The notes under the pieces: generated by a model
Told to the model about the DNA's origin: nothing
Database searches by the model: none
What the model saw: only the letters and a program-made list of their open reading frames with translations
NCBI GenBank assembly: GCA_031282235.1
Contig: JAITED010000131.1
Span: 1 to 7,928 of the forward strand
Reading direction: 5' to 3'
DNA length: 7,928 nucleotides
Origin: Propionibacteriaceae bacterium
GTDB lineage: Bacteria > Actinomycetota > Actinomycetes > Propionibacteriales > Propionibacteriaceae
Translations under genes and position numbers: made by a program
Shown here: positions 6,616 to 7,928 of the stretch, piece by piece
How positions within the stretch are numbered: position 1 is the first letter of the stretch
Layout: each line of letters opens with the position of its first letter

Positions 6616-6837
6616 TCAGAGCACGAACGCGAGCACGAACGCCAGAATGGCCAGAGCTTCGACGATAACCGCGCCGATCATAGCTGAGGACTGCATCTTG
6701 GAGTGAGCCTCAGGCTGACGGGCGGTATCATGCACCACTGAAACAAATATCCAAGCGACGTTGATAGCCACCGCGATAGCGACAATGGCGTAGCCGTACA
6801 GCTTAAAAGCACCCTCAGGGATTTCTAGCAAAAACAT
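6616..6837 (-). CDS. atpE: F1Fo ATP synthase c subunit (proteolipid ring)
   Basis: The c subunits form the rotor ring that carries protons. The 73-residue protein is a two-helix hairpin with the conserved loop ARQPE at 39-43. E60 in helix 2 (GAVIVEALAIL) is the proton-binding carboxylate. The residues that would make a sodium site are absent: V27 stands where Ilyobacter has its sodium-ligand Gln, and A61 follows E60 instead of Ser or Thr, so proton use is expected. Helix 1 is odd. Counting back from R40 of the loop, the four motif positions that are usually glycine (GxGxGxG) are A22, A24, N26 and A28, with a tryptophan at 29. The ATG at 6837-6835 has AAGGA about 10 nt upstream. A GC-rich stem-loop lies in the 60-nt gap after atpB, and another follows its TGA. 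Confidence 0.96.
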   Translation of the reverse strand: MFLLEIPEGAFKLYGYAIVAIAVAINVAWIFVSVVHDTARQPEAHSKMQSSAMIGAVIVEALAILAFVLAFVL

Positions 6838-6844
6838 TCTCGTT

Positions 6845-6854
6845 CTTTCCTTTC
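6845..6854 (-). promoter_or_regulatory. Purine-rich atpE ribosome binding region
   Basis: GAAAGGAAAG precedes the atpE ATG, with the AGGA core 10 nt from the start codon. The A-rich, G-poor leader is flanked upstream by the GC-rich stem-loop at 6861-6886 and should stay unpaired. This would favour frequent initiation on atpE. Confidence 0.55.
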
Positions 6855-6860
6855 GTTTGA

Positions 6861-6886
6861 CCCCGCCGGTGTCTGCCCCGGCGGAG
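6861..6886 (-). promoter_or_regulatory. GC-rich stem-loop between atpB and atpE
   Basis: In the transcript, CCGCCGG (6884-6878) pairs perfectly with CCGGCGG (6869-6863) over an 8-nt loop. A U-G and a C-G pair extend the stem to 9 bp (6886-6885 with 6862-6861). It begins 11 nt after the atpB stop and ends 7 nt before the purine-rich atpE leader (GAAAGGAAAG), which it leaves single-stranded. No U-run follows, so termination is unlikely. Its position before the most abundant subunit suggests an mRNA stability or processing element or an aid to initiation, by analogy with the special atpE leader of E. coli. That role is inference. Confidence 0.6.
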
Positions 6887-6897
6887 ACGTTTTTACC

Positions 6898-7767
6898 TCA
6901 GTGTCCGTGCGACACCGAGGAAGCTATGTAGTTGGCGGATAATAATGTAAACAGGTAGGCCTGCATGAAGCCAATGAACAGTTCTATCGCAATGATGAGC
7001 AGTGACAGTGCGAAAGAACCGAACCCGGCCACGTTGTAAAGCAGCGAAGTGGATTCACTGACCAGCCAGCCGCCACCGACCACAAACACCAACACGCCTA
7101 AGTGCCCGGCAAACATATTGCCGAAAAGTCGCACCGTCAGCGTCAAGGGCCGAGTGATGAAGGCTGACATGAACTCTAGCGGCATCACCAGTGGGGCTAA
7201 CCAAAGCGGCACCCCAGCAGGTAACAGTTGCACCCTAAAGTACTTCAAGCCGTGTTCCCCCAACCCTGCCCCGATGTAGGCGACCCACACCACCAGCACC
7301 ACACCCATGGTGTAGCCGATGTTTGAGAAGGTGGGGAACATGAAGTAGAAAAACTCGCCAAACCAGTTGTTCATCAGCACCAGTATGAAGATGCCCATCA
7401 GGAACGGTACATGCTTTTCGTAGCCGTGCCCGATGGTGGTGCGGGCGATACCGGAGCGCACGAAATCGTAGATGTACTCCACCCCGAACTGCCACTTCTG
7501 CGGGATGATGGTTAGTTTGCGGGAGATGGGGATGAAGAACGCCAAAATCACTATGGCGGCGATGATGAGTTGCAGCATCGGTTTGTTGATGACTAGGTCA
7601 AAAAACTCTGAGTCACCGAAGTGGAACGTGTAGATCGGGTGGAAATCGAAGTCGTGCAGGCTCGGCGCTTCATACTCGGTGGGCACATGCCCCGGACCGG
7701 GGCGCAGCAACCAGCCGATAGCGATCAGCACACCGAGAATGCCAGTCGGCACCACCAGCCGTTTCAC
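6898..7767 (-). CDS. atpB: F1Fo ATP synthase a subunit
   Basis: The a subunit holds the two proton half-channels beside the c-ring. The 289 residues contain the essential arginine R213 in VRLFGNMFAGH (212-222) and Q269 in the last helix. E. coli E219 and H245 correspond to H222 and E262, the His/Glu exchange seen in many other species. Membrane helices are apparent at about 64-82, 122-142, 152-170, 188-205, 220-235 and 250-280. There is also a hydrophobic segment at about 4-21 (LVVPTGILGVLIAIGWLL) which could be a signal peptide or an extra helix. The start is GTG at 7767-7765, supported by GGAGGTGG 6 nt upstream, overlapping the preceding gene by 4 nt (GTGA). Other start codons further in would lose the N-terminal hydrophobic segment. 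It ends in TGA, 60 nt before atpE. Confidence 0.97.
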   Translation of the reverse strand: MKRLVVPTGILGVLIAIGWLLRPGPGHVPTEYEAPSLHDFDFHPIYTFHFGDSEFFDLVINKPMLQLIIAAIVILAFFIPISRKLTIIPQKWQFGVEYIYDFVRSGIARTTIGHGYEKHVPFLMGIFILVLMNNWFGEFFYFMFPTFSNIGYTMGVVLVVWVAYIGAGLGEHGLKYFRVQLLPAGVPLWLAPLVMPLEFMSAFITRPLTLTVRLFGNMFAGHLGVLVFVVGGGWLVSESTSLLYNVAGFGSFALSLLIIAIELFIGFMQAYLFTLLSANYIASSVSHGH

Positions 7768-7928
7768 TTCTTACCACCTCCATACTGCTTAATGACCAGA
7801 AAAATGCTCAGCACCAAACCGACGACCACCCCAATCCACAGCGCGTGTGGCACTCCGAGGAATCGTTCCAACAGATAACCGATACCGCCGTAGAGTAACA
7901 CCCCGGCGAGTAAATCGGCAACCAACCG
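7764..7928 (-). CDS. AtpZ/AtpI-type small membrane protein, C-terminal end (partial)
   Basis: The minus-strand frame is open from the right edge to TGA at 7766-7764 and gives the last 54 residues. Two hydrophobic helices are seen: LVADLLAGVLLYGGIGYLL (about 2-20) and ALWIGVVVGLVLSIFLVIK (about 29-47). They are joined by ERFLGVPH, and a GGGKK tail follows. The glycine-rich first helix, the short loop and the glycine-containing second helix match the AtpZ/AtpI group encoded at the head of atp operons. These proteins are reported to help c-ring assembly or magnesium supply, but the role varies and is unsettled. The frame overlaps atpB by 4 nt (GTGA) and carries its Shine-Dalgarno, so the two are translationally coupled. 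The start and the operon promoter are outside the window. It is too short here to separate AtpZ from AtpI. Confidence 0.8.
   Translation of the reverse strand, partial: RLVADLLAGVLLYGGIGYLLERFLGVPHALWIGVVVGLVLSIFLVIKQYGGGKK
7774..7781 (-). promoter_or_regulatory. Strong Shine-Dalgarno for atpB within the upstream gene
   Basis: GGAGGTGG lies 6 nt before the GTG start of atpB and inside the last codons of the AtpZ/AtpI-type gene (it encodes the GGG of the GGGKK tail). It supports the GTG at 7767 as the start of atpB. Confidence 0.8.

Noticed and set aside
6616..6837. Sodium-type c subunit
   Set aside because: The sodium ligands of known Na+ rings (Gln in helix 1, Ser/Thr after the Glu in helix 2) are replaced by V27 and A61, so a proton ring is expected.
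6861..6886. Intrinsic terminator between atpB and atpE
   Set aside because: The stem is GC-rich, but no U-run follows it on the transcript, and a terminator inside the Fo genes would be unexpected.
1..7928. A new defence, mobile or biosynthetic system
   Set aside because: Almost every base belongs to the ATP synthase operon and its conserved actinobacterial neighbours, and all gaps are 60 nt or less; no foreign gene is present.

Overview
The window is a near-complete F1Fo ATP synthase operon on the minus strand of an actinomycete (Actinomycetota) chromosome. The lineage is inferred from four things. The order atpB-E-F-H-A-G-D-C is followed by a DUF2550 gene and then a convergent PduO-type cobalamin adenosyltransferase, the arrangement I know from mycobacteria and other actinomycetes. 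The delta subunit is long (267 aa), the alpha subunit has an actinobacterial-type C-terminal extension, and DUF2550 is essentially an actinobacterial family. GC looks moderate rather than very high, and TTA and GTG codons are used, so this is not a streptomycete-like genome. I cannot name the genus.

Layout from the right edge, in the direction of transcription: the 3' end of a small two-helix AtpZ/AtpI-type gene (7928-7764) overlaps atpB (a) by 4 nt. Then come atpE (c), atpF (b), atpH (delta), atpA (alpha), atpG (gamma), atpD (beta) and atpC (epsilon), with gaps of 0 to 60 nt. A DUF2550 membrane-protein gene (705-241) follows 50 nt after atpC. The left edge holds the last 59 codons of a plus-strand PduO-type ATP:cob(I)alamin adenosyltransferase, convergent with the operon. 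The operon promoter must lie beyond the right edge. No stretch of more than 60 nt lacks a gene.

The Fo genes (a, c, b) make the membrane proton channel, rotor ring and stator. Delta connects the stator to the alpha3beta3 head, and gamma and epsilon form the rotating shaft. Every catalytic or ion-translocating residue I could place is present, so the complex should work. The genes themselves are ordinary, and I see no new defence, mobile or biosynthetic system.

The unusual points are: (i) a c subunit whose first helix has lost the whole GxGxGxG packing motif, reading AxAxNxA instead; (ii) inverted repeats in the three longest gaps between the structural atp genes, one of which would bury the atpF ribosome binding site directly after the atpE stop codon; and (iii) short tandem repeats in both gaps that flank the DUF2550 gene.
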